Origin: Symbiodinium natans
Lineage: Eukaryota > Sar > Dinophyceae > Suessiales > Symbiodiniaceae
Assembly: GCA_905221605.1 (NCBI GenBank)
Contig: CAJNDS010002357.1
Coordinates: forward strand, 1-64,000
Direction: 5' to 3'
DNA: 64,000 bases
The position numbers and the translations under genes are program-made. A model generated the notes under the pieces. It was not told the origin of the DNA and did no database searches. It saw nothing but the letters and a program-made list of their open reading frames with translations. Within the stretch, counting starts at the first letter, position 1, and every line of letters begins with the position of its first letter. Below are positions 55,801-64,000 of this stretch, in pieces.

Positions 55801-55823
55801 CCGAAACCCTAAACTCGAAACCC
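55801..55823. repeat. Degenerate CCCTAAA tract
   Basis: CCGAAACCCTAAACTCGAAACCC-type units ending 8 nt before the exon at 55832. Confidence 0.75.
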
Positions 55824-55831
55824 AAAACCAG

Positions 55832-55939
55832 GAGATCCTGGTTCGAGTCCAGGCTCTGGAAAACGCCCTCGGCAGCGGGGCCCTTCACGGGCTGCGGGAG
55901 CTTTCCCAGGCCCGCAAGGAACCTGGGAAGCGGGCCGCA
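55832..55939 (+). CDS. Predicted internal exon, coiled-coil-like
   Basis: The acceptor AAAACCAG and a strong donor GTAAGA bound exactly 36 codons, phase 0 at both ends: EILVRVQALENALGSGALHG, LRELSQARKEPGKRAA. It has a heptad-like leucine pattern. Telomere-like tracts flank it on both sides (55801-55823 and 55953-55990). GGTTCGAGTCC inside it mimics a tRNA T-arm but has no tRNA around it. Confidence 0.5.
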
Positions 55940-55952
55940 GTAAGAAGGCATC

Positions 55953-55990
55953 CCTAAACCCTAAACCCTAAACCCTACACCCTAAACCGA
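55953..55990. repeat. CCCTAAA tract just after a donor
   Basis: Five units starting 13 nt downstream of the GTAAGA donor at 55940. Confidence 0.9.
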
Positions 55991-55999
55991 AACCCATGG

Positions 56000-56700
56000 G
56001 CCCGCTGGCTAGCCCTGAGCCACGGTGTGCTATCTAGTCCAGCAGCTCATGGTGACGAAAAGTCAGTGCGGTCTCCTACTTTGACTTCCCCTTGTTTTCT
56101 TAACTTGTTGCAAGCGCTCGGTTTGGGCTTGAGAGGTCAATTTCGCCCCCCCCCCCCCCCCCCCCCCCCCACCCTCACCCACCCACCCAATGCACCCCAA
56201 GCCGAAAAAACATCCATTGATAGATAATTACACCGCGAACTCTCCATGTTTTCAAGCCTAGCCCTGTCGTGTATTGTCGTTGTCGTAACTTAACTCTCAC
56301 AAACAGGGAAATGGAAGGAAGGAACAGGAAGCAGGAATCATACCCGGAAATGGGAGCCTCTCAGTTCCCGATAGTTCTTTCTCTCCACTCTCTCGTTCCA
56401 CTCTTTGTCTTTCTCTTATCAGGACATGCGGGCCGGCGAGGGGGGGAGGGGGGGGAGGGGGGGAGGGGGGGGAGGGGGGGGGAGAGGCAAGGAACCAAGA
56501 GGATTCGGAACGGAGGAACAGAAGGGCAGCAAAGGCATCCTACCGTTTCAGCGCGCCTCGTCATGGAAGAGATCAAGAAGAATGTTTCCAGGGACACAAT
56601 TCAAATGCTGTAAGGGAATTCTACCCTTTCCTCTTCTGTCACTTCATCCGCATTGGCCTTTTCTGGCTTTTCCGCTCATGTTTTGTTGCTATCAGAACAC
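56000..56700. other. Low-complexity purine/pyrimidine-rich DNA; poly-C at 56145-56170, (GGGGGGA)n at 56438-56485
   Basis: Strand-asymmetric purine and pyrimidine blocks dominate. Open frames here are low complexity (GGEGGRGGRGGE). Confidence 0.6.
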
Positions 56701-56719
56701 TATGGACAGATTGGGTGGG

Positions 56720-56887
56720 CGCTTCCCCCCTCCTTTCCTCTTCCTCTCGCCTTGTCTTTCAGGAAACGGGAAAGGGTGGAAACTAGAGGAGAGGCCATGT
56801 GGGCAACCTCCTTTTCACGTAATCCTATCAGGTTGCCGTTGGCACGGAGAAAGGACCTGTCCTTGCCTCGCGGGCTCCAAGCCGCAG
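56720..56887 (-). CDS. Predicted exon, unknown protein
   Basis: From the acceptor TGGAAG the frame reads AAWSPRGKDRSFLRANGNLI, GLREKEVAHMASPLVSTLSR, FLKDKARGRGK. Basic and helical. A CCCTAAA tract starts 25 nt upstream on the transcript. The 3' limit is uncertain. Confidence 0.35.
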
Positions 56888-56912
56888 CTTCCATTCAAGG
56901 CAAGCCCGAAGC

Positions 56913-56952
56913 GCCCTAAACCCTAAACCCTTCTTGCTAAACCCTAAACCCA
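56913..56952. repeat. CCCTAAA tract, two blocks
   Basis: Two blocks of two units separated by CTTCTTG. Confidence 0.9.
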
Positions 56953-57738
56953 CATAGTGGACCTGTAGTGTATGCGCAAGCTTGGCTGTGCGGACTTGGG
57001 AGTTTTTTTTCTTTGAGCACCCTCTTCATTCTTGCCTCTTCTGCGATGGTACAGTGTTCTTCTCCTGTTCACGCTCTCCACCTTCTTTCTCCACCCATCA
57101 CTCACCCACTTCTGATTTCTGACGGCATGAAGAAAAGGAAGCGGAATTCACGTGGGAAGAAGGAGAGGAGTGGAGCTAGCATGTGTGCCCTTTGCGGCTT
57201 CCTACGTTCGTGTCGCTGTTCTGTCTGCGAATCATTAGCTTTTTCTCTCGCAACGGAACGAGAAAGCTTCAAGACAGAGATCGCAAAGAGAGGGGAACAG
57301 AGGAGAGGGACACAAACAATAAGAAGAGCAACCATTTCAAACACCTGAAACCTGCCCGGAACCAAGCCATTGTTCAAACTTGTCGTCGTCTATTTTGTCT
57401 CCCTCACTGCTCTCTTCTGATTTCTGGAACAAGTGTGGAAATCTCTCCCTCTCCTTCTGCAATCCGTATATAGGCCTGATTTTCAGTCTTTTCAAGAGAT
57501 AAGAGGCAGAGAGAAGATGTAGAACAATCCAGTAAGTGCTCTCCATGCCGTCTTCCTGTCGTATGGTTCTCGTGATCTTTTCCCTCTCAGAATGGAACAG
57601 GAACATAAAACTCAAAACAGGAAGAGAAATCCCTCCAAACCCTGAAGTCTTCGTCATGGTTGTTTCATTGCAAGCATGAAGACGACACATGCGAAAGCCT
57701 GGGTCGCAATAACATGAAGGCTCCTTGCCGACATGGCA

Positions 57739-57782
57739 AGCCCTAAGCCCTAAGCCCTATAAACCCTAAACCCTATACCCTA
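57739..57782. repeat. CCCTAAA/CCCTATA tract
   Basis: Six mixed heptamer/octamer units (CCCTAAG, CCCTATAAA, CCCTAAA, CCCTATA). It ends 8 nt before the acceptor at 57790. Confidence 0.9.
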
Positions 57783-57790
57783 TTTCTGCA

Positions 57791-57987
57791 GCCTCAGCCC
57801 TGCACTCGCCGTGTGCTGCGATGCCGTCCCCGTCTCGGTCGAAGCTGCGAAGAGCGTGCTGCGCAGATCCTTTGCCTCCAAAAGAAGCGGCAGAAGGCGT
57901 TGTGAGATGGCGTGGGTGGGCAGCGTGCCTTTAAAACGTGCAGAGGCTGAACCGAGAGATCATCGGATCACCGTGAAGAGTGAATGA
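57791..57987 (+). CDS. Predicted terminal exon, unknown protein
   Basis: The acceptor TATTTCTGCAG opens one frame for about 65 codons to TGA at 57987: LSPALAVCCDAVPVSVEAAK, SVLRRSFASKRSGRRRCEMA, VGSVPLKRAEAEPRDHRITV, KSE. There is no in-frame stop and the composition is strongly protein-like. A hydrophobic start is followed by a basic segment. No domain was recognised. Confidence 0.5.
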
Positions 57988-58091
57988 ATCCATTTCACAT
58001 CTCAGTTTCCAATACCTGGTTTCTGGATTGGCCACTTGGTGGTTGTCAAGAGCGGGACTTGGAGATAACTGCCTGTGGAGGGGGGGTGTAC

Positions 58092-58182
58092 CCTGGGGTG
58101 GCATGGCCTGCATCGCCCATGCGGTTGATCAGGTCGTTCATGGACACATCGTCCTGCTCTCTGCACACTACGCTGCCTAACG
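58092..58182 (-). CDS. Predicted internal exon, unknown protein
   Basis: Between a TAGAAG acceptor and a CCAGG|GTACAC donor the minus frame reads LGSVVCREQDDVSMNDLINR, MGDAGHATPG. Helical acidic motif. No neighbour was linked. Confidence 0.42.
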
Positions 58183-58727
58183 CTTCTAGCACTCAGCCAA
58201 ATGTCAGCCAAACCCAATGACAACATTCACCTCGGCCTCGTCCATAGCAACCCCCCTTCTTCCCGCCTCTAATCCCTCTCCAAGGCCCTCTATCTAGTGT
58301 GTACTTGTCCCCTCCCACCTTTTCATTCATCTAAAAAGGTCTTTGAATGGAGAACCGAAATCTCGTGCTGGGAATTGGGTTCCTCCGGCCTGGCCTAGGC
58401 ACGGCAAGACAAGTCCTATCAGCCCAAAGCCCCTTAAACTCTGCTCCGATTGTCGGGCCGGGCTAAAAAGCAGAAGTCTCGCAGCGTTTGCCAGGCTGGT
58501 GAGGAGTTCCATATGCTGACGCTTTCAAAGGACAGATGCCGCCTCAACGGCTTAACAAAGCATCGAGCAAACTCAGGGGGTCAAAGTGCTTACAGCTCTG
58601 ATTTTCTGTATCAACTCTTTGGATGTCAACTTTTCGTGTCAACCTCAGTTCACTATCAGCACCACCTGTTTAGCAGTGAGCCTGCGGGCCCGGATCCTTT
58701 GGGCTTGCCCAAGAGCGTGCGCTAAAC

Positions 58728-59360
58728 TTGCTGGGAAGGGGTTCCCCTGAAGAGAGTGTCAATTTGGAAGATCCCAATTCCAAAGACGAAAGCTCCTCCC
58801 AGACAGGCGCGGGCGGCGGCTTCTCGATTTTGGCCTTTGGGCCTGCGAAACTCGCGCTGGTCAAGGAAGCTCAAGCTCAACGGAACTCAGAGCTAGCGGG
58901 TTGCACAACTTGCCACCCAGTGTCGGCGTTAGAACCGCAGTCGCTTCAACGTGCTCAGCCCCAAAGGCGAGACAAAACGTAGGCAGCCGCTAATCCCGGC
59001 ATCTCTCAGCAAAGCAAATCCCTACCGGCGACAATCTGAACCGAATGAATGGGTGCTGCGCCGTGCTTGGCACCTTCTCGTTCTGCCTTTTGCCGTGCCT
59101 GCAAACATTGGCTTTTCAATGCAACCAGTACTCCTGGAGAACGGTGTCCATGTCACATGTCAGGTGATGAGGGAATTGTCGCTCACACTTCTGAACTTCA
59201 AGATTCCTCAACTGCTGAATCCGCAGGCGTCGAATCCATCTTCCAATCGCGCATAGCGATGCTGCGCCCGCAGCTACGCTGCAAGGTAGCTGCAAGTACC
59301 CTGCTAGGCCCAACTTACATTCGGTTATGGCAGCCCCACACAAGTCCTAGGAGATCCTGA
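58728..59360 (+). CDS. Candidate two-exon gene, unknown protein
   Basis: Exon A (about 58728-58979) reads GRGSPEESVNLEDPNSKDES, SQTGAGGGFSILAFGPAKLA, LVKEAQAQRNSELAGCTTCH and meets a GT donor (AAAAC|GTAGGC). Exon B (about 59090-59360) reads SAFCRACKHWLFNATSTPGE, CPCHMSGDEGIVAHTSELQD, SSTAESAGVESIFQSRIAML and ends at TGA (59360). Cysteine pairs (CTTCH; CRAC; CPCH) suggest metal binding. Unrecognised. Confidence 0.42.
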
Positions 59361-59424
59361 CACCTGAAAGTGCCAAACCTGTCTAAACACCTCCAAACCC
59401 AATCATCATCAACAAGCTGCCATC

Positions 59425-59770
59425 CTAAAAGCTCATTCTGCGTGAGCAGGCCTGCTGGCGGGCCATCGCTGCTTTCAGCTCTGCAGCCTCCTGGAACCGG
59501 TACGCTTTTGATGACAAACCACCACTGACGGCAACGCTCGCAGCCGCAGTGAAAGGGCCTGTTCTGCAGCTGCCTTCGCTGCGGCTCTTTGCGCGGCGGC
59601 CTCTTTTGCAGCAGCCTCCTCTGCTGCCTCTGTGCGACGGCCGTCGGACATGAGTCCCAAGCATACGCGCCCAGGAACAGTGGACATCAGCGGACTCAAC
59701 AGCAGCCTTCTTTGCCGAGGCCGCCTCATCCGCGGCTGGCATCGTGGTAGTAGTCGTAGTTTCCCTGGGA
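59425..59770 (-). CDS. Alanine/glutamate-rich coiled-coil segment, 3' end
   Basis: Three short minus segments: about 59690-59750 (TTTMPAADEAASAKKAAVES), about 59546-59645 (EAAEEAAAKEAAAQRAAAKA, AAEQALSLRLR) and 59425-59487 (EAAELKAAMARQQACSRRMS, stop). The last two join in phase 0 through a GC-AG intron of about 60 nt. The composition suggests a long charged helix. Unknown function. Confidence 0.4.
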
Positions 59771-60439
59771 CCATACCAAGGGTGCAGTTCCGTGCTCTAC
59801 TGTACGAAAAGAAGATCCACAGTGCTATCTATGGGTATCCAGGGCTTGAGATGTGCATCCGTAGGACCTCGGTTCAAGTTCTGAATGTTTCTCCTCTTGG
59901 ACCAAGGGGCCAGTAGTAGAACTCAGGCTCTGCCAGGCCCTTGTCCCACTCCTTGGCATTCTTCTGAGGGCCCCCGGTAAATCTGGACTCTCAAACTTTG
60001 AGACAGGTTTGCGGGGCTTCCCTTGTGCACCGCAGGTAGCCGCTCATCTCCAAACCATCAAGAAGCAAGTGCTCATACCTTCGTAGAGGCTACCAACAGC
60101 AGAATTCTGATCTCTAGCCAGAGGGAGGCTGATCGTAGCAACATTCCGCAATAGCCGAGACCAATCAATGCCAGCCTGGGCCCCCTACCCACTACCCGGA
60201 AAGCCCAGAGAGGCCACCACGCGCGTATGGGCGAGCTGCCACATCTGCTTGAAGTTTCGTCGATACCGAGCCCATGGCTTCCTAACAACATTTACATCGC
60301 CAACCATGCCCTCAAACAGTTCTCATTAGAGCTCTACTTCAGGCCAAGTCTTAATATGTCTTAACACTTCGACAAATAACCATAAACCCTGAACTTTACT
60401 CCCTAAACCTTCACCCAACAAGCTGGGGCAGCCCGCAGC

Positions 60440-60493
60440 TGACGTCAGCTTGTCATCGCCGTTCTCGTCCAAGCCGTTGAACGCGAAGAGGAC
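60440..60493 (-). CDS. EF-hand exon
   Basis: The acceptor CCGGTAG and a GC donor (TCA|GCTGCG) bound 18 codons in phase 0: VLFAFNGLDENGDDKLTS. The loop DENGDDKLTS has D1, N3, D5 and the conserved hydrophobic at 8, a typical EF-hand; position 12 would lie in the next exon. A degenerate CCCTAAA tract (60381-60413) lies 26 nt downstream in the intron. Neighbouring exons were not identified. Confidence 0.55.
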
Positions 60494-60795
60494 CTACCGG
60501 CTTTTTGAATCTTGAGGTTCCCTCAAAGGCACTGCGTCCTTTTGACATCTAAAAATGCTGGGGAGAGCTTTCTATGTTTAATCGGAGACAACCAAGCACA
60601 ACCTTCTGGCAAGCCTCCGATGATGCCAACTGCTACCCATCGGCCCGGTGCTCAGACGTGTTCCCCGGCGTGGCGTGGTGGTGTAGCATTTGCAACCATG
60701 CTCCGTGGAACACACAGTGAGTTCAACAACAAGCACTTGCACTTGTGACACTTGTGCAGCCGGCGAAGGTAAGAAGGGTAAAGCTGCCAACCCAC

Positions 60796-60903
60796 CTGAA
60801 CGCCTGCAGGGTCCTGATAAAAGAAAAGGGAAGCATGGGCCTGTTCCTCCTTGACGATCGGCTCTTTGAGGTTGCCCACAAAGTCCCTGAACTCTGTCAA
60901 GTC
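60796..60903 (-). CDS. Predicted internal exon next to a MITE, unknown protein
   Basis: The acceptor GCTGAG|GAC and donor CAG|GTGGGT bound exactly 36 codons: DLTEFRDFVGNLKEPIVKEE, QAHASLFFYQDPAGVQ. A family B MITE ends 16 nt upstream of the acceptor on the transcript. Unrecognised. Confidence 0.45.
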
Positions 60904-60919
60904 CTCAGCAGAATTCAGT

Positions 60920-61024
60920 TGGGGGTTTCCGAACATAAGGGACACCTAATGTAGTCCCCCAAATAGTAGGATCCCCTTTTCATCGGGACCCCAGTAAGGT
61001 ACCGCCAATGTCCGGAAACCCCCA
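60920..61024. mobile_element. MITE-like element, family B copy 2
   Basis: GGGGGTTTCCG / CGGAAACCCCC ends. AGTT directly flanks both ends and may be a 4-bp target duplication. It is the reverse-complement homologue of 16631-16741. Confidence 0.78.
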
Positions 61025-61389
61025 GTTGGTTTCGGTGTACCAGGGTTGCTGGGGCTTGGTAGGACCAGGTGCGGGGGCTGCCAAGAACCTGTGGATGCCT
61101 TCAGAACTGAGGCTCCAACAGATCTCCCCAAAAGTAGTATTCCGTGTCAAAACCACCCCAGGCACTACAGCACAACTGAGGTGCTGGCTACGTACCCATC
61201 CTGTGACTTGTCCATGGCGTTGTAGGCTTTGTTTGCATCCTGAAAACTGCAAGCAAATTGGTATTTAATTGGCTGAACCAGTTGGATTTCTGGGCAGAGG
61301 GAGAGACAGACCCATGCGGAACTTCGGACTGCTTCTGGCATGCAGGGACAAAGACCTGATGCGCACTCATTCTGTACGACTCCTCACTG

Positions 61390-61600
61390 ACCCTGTGTGC
61401 AACGACCACAGCTCTACTAGTCGCACTGCATCAGTAAAAGCCCGAGGTTTTGGATGCTGCAGTGAGGCCCTGACACCATCAAACTGGTTCTCTCCGAAGA
61501 CATGGAAGGCCTCCAAGGAGGGTCGGAGGTCAGAAGCAGCTGCAGCCGGCCGTGTCCAGTGAACGGGTTTCTAGGGCCGTCCTTGAAGTCACTCATGCTA
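61390..61600 (-). CDS. Candidate exon(s), unknown protein
   Basis: Two overlapping minus frames look coding: ERHVGYVSMSDFKDGPRNPF, TGHGRLQLLLTSDPPWRP (about 61510-61610), and RPAAAASDLRPSLEAFHVFG, ENQFDGVRASLQHPKPRAFT, DAVRLVELWSLHTG (about 61395-61555). Only one can be right in the overlap; a frameshift or unrecognised intron may link them. A plus frame is open too. Confidence 0.33.
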
Positions 61601-62059
61601 ACATAGCCGACGTGGCGCTCCCAGGTCCTGGACCCAGGTGCTTTGACTTGGGGTGCTTAGAGGCTGAGAGGTTTTTCACCAAACTCGAGTTCTAGAGTTC
61701 TAGAAGGAACCTGAAGCTTAGACTGATCCGGATCAGTGCAGCCGAGGCACTTCACCCAGCCCATGGTGACCTCGCGAAGTTCGGACGTCGGAGGCGCGGC
61801 ACCCCCCCGATGCAAGGCATGTGGCCGTTTTTAGGTTGTCTGAGGGCAACGGGGCCCACACTCAGGAGAGAAACAGAAACTTGCCGTGTCTCGCGGACTG
61901 GATGATTCTGACCGCCATATGGAGATGCTAGTGGGCAGCGTTTCGTTTTGAGAACTCACCATCGGGCGTCGAGAGGTCCGAAAGTAGGCATAACGACAGA
62001 GCCACGGCGGATGCAGGAATAAGAGGAGGTCTTCCCCGCAAAGGCAAGGGCCCCAGAGA

Positions 62060-62316
62060 CAAAAGTCACCAAAAGGGCCCCCGTGCCAATTTGCCTTGAC
62101 ACGAACTGCCTTCAGCACATTTTCCAGGGTCTACAGTGTCAGCCCCTCTAGAGGCTCCTGTCGCGTAAAGGATGTTGGCAGCGCTGGGCTTCTTGGCATT
62201 ATAACATCTGAAACTCTCAACTGCAGCTCAGCAGCAACGTCGAAGAAAGGCAAGGCCACCATGCAGACAAGCAGGGCGCAAGCAAACGTGGCAACCAGCC
62301 CCAGTGTCACCTGCAT
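62060..62316 (-). CDS. Signal-anchor membrane protein, two exons
   Basis: Exon 1 (about 62316-62206): a membrane helix, TLGLVATFACALLVCMVALP, then FFDVAAELQLRVSD and a GT donor. Exon 2 starts at 62130 after CACTGTAG: TLENVLKAVRVKANWHGGPF, GDF. The intron is 75 nt and phase 0 holds. The TAG of the acceptor would otherwise be an in-frame stop, which supports the splice. Unknown function. Confidence 0.42.
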
Positions 62317-62984
62317 TCATTTGTGGATTAAGAGCGAGGGACTTGGTTTTTGTAGGCTTGTGCCCACGTCACAGCAAACCTTTGCACCTACTCATGCCTT
62401 TGTGCTAACCGCCCCAGTCCATTTAGCTCACCGCAATGATAGCCCACTGTCAAGACTTTTGCCTTCAGGCTGCTGTCTACTAGGACAGTACTACAACCAA
62501 CGTTCTGCATTTGAATTTGCTAGGGTCCAAGAGTGAATTTCCTAACTTTCCAGGCCTCCTTTGTGTTCCAACGCGCCTTCCCTACAATGCTGTAGCATGT
62601 GGTCATTCGTAAGATGTTTGGACATTTGGAGCTTCTGCAAAGTAGTGCCTCTCCGCAGCTGTCGAGCTTATCCAGGTCCATATTCTTAACGTGGCCTGTG
62701 CGATCAGATTGCGCAGATCATCCGAGGATGTATCACTCAACTGCGCACTATCTTCGCTCCATGCAGATGGATTTAGTTCAGCACGCTGGATTAATGCTAG
62801 CTGCTAGGGCAGTTTGGCCTGCTTCCTGGTCGACAAGCCGCCGCGTCGTCTGTGCATCGCACCTGCGCAACAGCATCAAGCAACTGCTTATATCATGTAT
62901 ACATGATTATAATATAAATAAATTCATAAGTAAAGAAACAAACAAACACATGAATAAATGAATAAACATACACATACATATACA

Positions 62985-63026
62985 TATAGATATGTATATA
63001 TATATATATAAGTTATATATATTACA
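62985..63026. repeat. (TA)n / ATAC microsatellite
   Basis: TACATATAGATATGTATATATATATATATA-type tract in a locally AT-rich patch (about 62890-63030). Confidence 0.95.
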
Positions 63027-63039
63027 GCTAGCCACAGCT

Positions 63040-63372
63040 ACCGGTCTAAATGGTCTATTCGCCCCCGATCTGCAACATCCAGCCCCACCTTATAGACGAC
63101 TTGCTCCCCAGGGTTGCCATGACTGACCTGCAGTGGAACTTCGTCCACTACAAGCCTTGGCACGTTGCAGGGCTGGGTATTCCGCCGCATGTACGGGTTT
63201 CTGGAAGCGAAGGTCGGAAGGGGCAACGACAGGCCCCGAGACTCACAAATGCCGATGTCACCAGGTGCGGGTCAAGAGAATCACGCAACCGGCACGGGAG
63301 TATCTTGACGTATGATCCGTACACAGCCCATGTCAACTCGATGTCCCATATCCCCAACTTAAACAAAGTCAA
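63040..63372 (-). CDS. Candidate two-exon segment, strand uncertain
   Basis: Minus frames read LFKLGIWDIELTWAVYGSYV, KILPCRLRDSLDPHLVTSAF (about 63230-63372) and CNVPRLVVDEVPLQVSHGNP, GEQVVYKVGLDVADRGRIDH (about 63045-63175). The plus strand is open throughout (MTDLQWNFVHYKPWHVAGLG), so strand choice is not secure. Confidence 0.3.
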
Positions 63373-63416
63373 TTGGCCCGAAGACCCCTCCCAGAACTGT
63401 CTGAGTGCTCAGCAGC

Positions 63417-63474
63417 TTTCCGGTTCAGCACAAGGCCCCCCTTTTCGCTCCCTGAACCCTAGCTTGGCTTGGGC
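63417..63474 (-). CDS. Predicted short exon
   Basis: The acceptor GGCTCTGCAG and a GC donor (GAAA|GCTGCT) bound AQAKLGFRERKGGPCAEPE. TTTAGGG-type tracts begin 29 nt upstream on the transcript. Confidence 0.35.
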
Positions 63475-63502
63475 CTGCAGAGCCAGCCAAAGGAGCAGGG
63501 CT

Positions 63503-63560
63503 TAGGGTTAATGGTTTAGGTTTTGCCCCTCCTGCACAGCTGGGGTTTAGGGTTTAGGGG
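63503..63560. repeat. TTTAGGG tracts, two blocks
   Basis: GCTTAGGGTTAATGGTTTAGG and GGGGTTTAGGGTTTAGGGGG. Confidence 0.85.
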
Positions 63561-63565
63561 GTTAA

Positions 63566-63923
63566 TCAACTCATGCCGAGCTTTGGCACACGCCTGTCAA
63601 TCTCGGGTGCAGAAACAGTCAGCCTTTTCCATGCTCTGCGGCAGGACGACGGAAGGTGGCTAGCCTTTCTAGCATAGCTATCAAGATGCGGCATAGACCC
63701 CTCGCTCCTGGAGGCGCGGGTCTCAGTTGTTGGGACAGCCTTCCAAAACTGAAGCCGGGAATTGGCCACCGCATGGAGCCATGCCCCGGATGCGGAGGCC
63801 CATGCTCCGCAAAAGGTCATTCAGCAGCGCGCTGCTGCAGGGGACTCTTGCCCTGAGCCCCCAGTCGAAGGCCATCAATCCTCGCTCTTTGAGCCCTTCA
63901 TCCACTGCCCCTCTTTGCTGCAC
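63566..63923 (-). CDS. Candidate exons, unknown protein
   Basis: The upstream frame (about 63740-63923) reads AVDEGLKERGLMAFDWGLRA, RVPCSSALLNDLLRSMGLRI, RGMAPCGGQFPASVLEG. The downstream frame (about 63566-63740) reads VANSRLQFWKAVPTTETRAS, MPHLDSYARKASHLPSSCRR, WKRLTVSAPEIDRRVPKLG, stop at 63566. The frame change implies an intron or frameshift near 63730. Unrecognised. Confidence 0.38.
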
Positions 63924-64000
63924 CCATAAGCTCTAAGCCCTGAAACGCAAACACAAAACGAAACAGTTGGCTTCAGGTCATGGGCAGGTGCGGTCAAATT

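Noticed and set aside
55837-55853. tRNA T-arm (CCTGG-TTCGAGT-CCAGG)
   Set aside because: No D-arm, anticodon arm or matching acceptor stem upstream; the bases fall inside a well-bounded 36-codon exon.
61510-61610. NUDT9/TRPM2-type Nudix box (PRNPFTGHGRLQLL)
   Set aside because: Only a loose resemblance to the 'RNPxGRTGxxGRGxLG' segment, and the catalytic Nudix residues are not seen nearby.
1-64000. CRISPR arrays, bacterial operons, rRNA genes
   Set aside because: No regularly spaced repeats with unique spacers, no ribosome-binding-site-linked gene runs and no rRNA-like conserved blocks were seen.

Overview
The window looks like nuclear DNA of a dinoflagellate, most probably a Symbiodiniaceae-type genome. 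No long bacterial-style genes are present. Instead the coding signal is scattered as short exons (about 36-210 nt) separated by introns. The telomere-type heptamer CCCTAAA/TTTAGGG occurs at more than 25 internal sites. In the one gene that can be read with confidence, several introns need GC or GA donors with AG acceptors followed by G, a splice signature reported for dinoflagellates. The organism call is an inference; no spliced leader, rRNA or histone gene is visible to confirm it.

The clearest gene is a uridine kinase/phosphoribulokinase-family nucleoside kinase on the minus strand (about 9993 down to 4063). Eleven exons were placed by phase and by family motifs: a Walker A split across a GA-AG intron, EGIFGLHP, and the C-terminal EFLG segment. 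At least one internal exon and the N-terminus remain unplaced. Four loci carry EF-hand-like exons (15.4, 52.9, 54.0 and 60.5 kb). Other multi-exon loci read with consistent phase but were not recognised: minus 28.5-29.0 kb, minus 47.3-47.8 kb, minus 43.8-44.4 kb, plus 40.2-41.8 kb, plus 55.8 kb and plus 57.8 kb. Two loci look broken (13-bp tandem duplication at 2.6 kb; in-frame TGA at 18.7 kb).

Non-coding layout: an AT-rich terminal-inverted-repeat element occupies 217-1377. Short MITE-like elements lie at 16.6, 18.4, 25.3, 31.0 and 60.9 kb. Microsatellites are frequent (AGACACAG at 11.5 kb, CT at 23.1 kb, TA at 63.0 kb, long C and G runs). The 17.0-18.3, 19.0-20.1, 22.0-24.3, 26.0-28.2, 37.1-38.7 and 56.0-57.7 kb stretches show little or no convincing coding signal.

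The most notable pattern is positional. Internal telomere-like tracts repeatedly end about 3-30 nt upstream of predicted splice acceptors (15 cases listed), usually with the C-rich strand as the sense strand. Two short introns (45 and about 99 nt) consist largely of the repeat. Strand assignment of many single exons is uncertain, because both strands are often open at moderate GC; confidence values reflect this.
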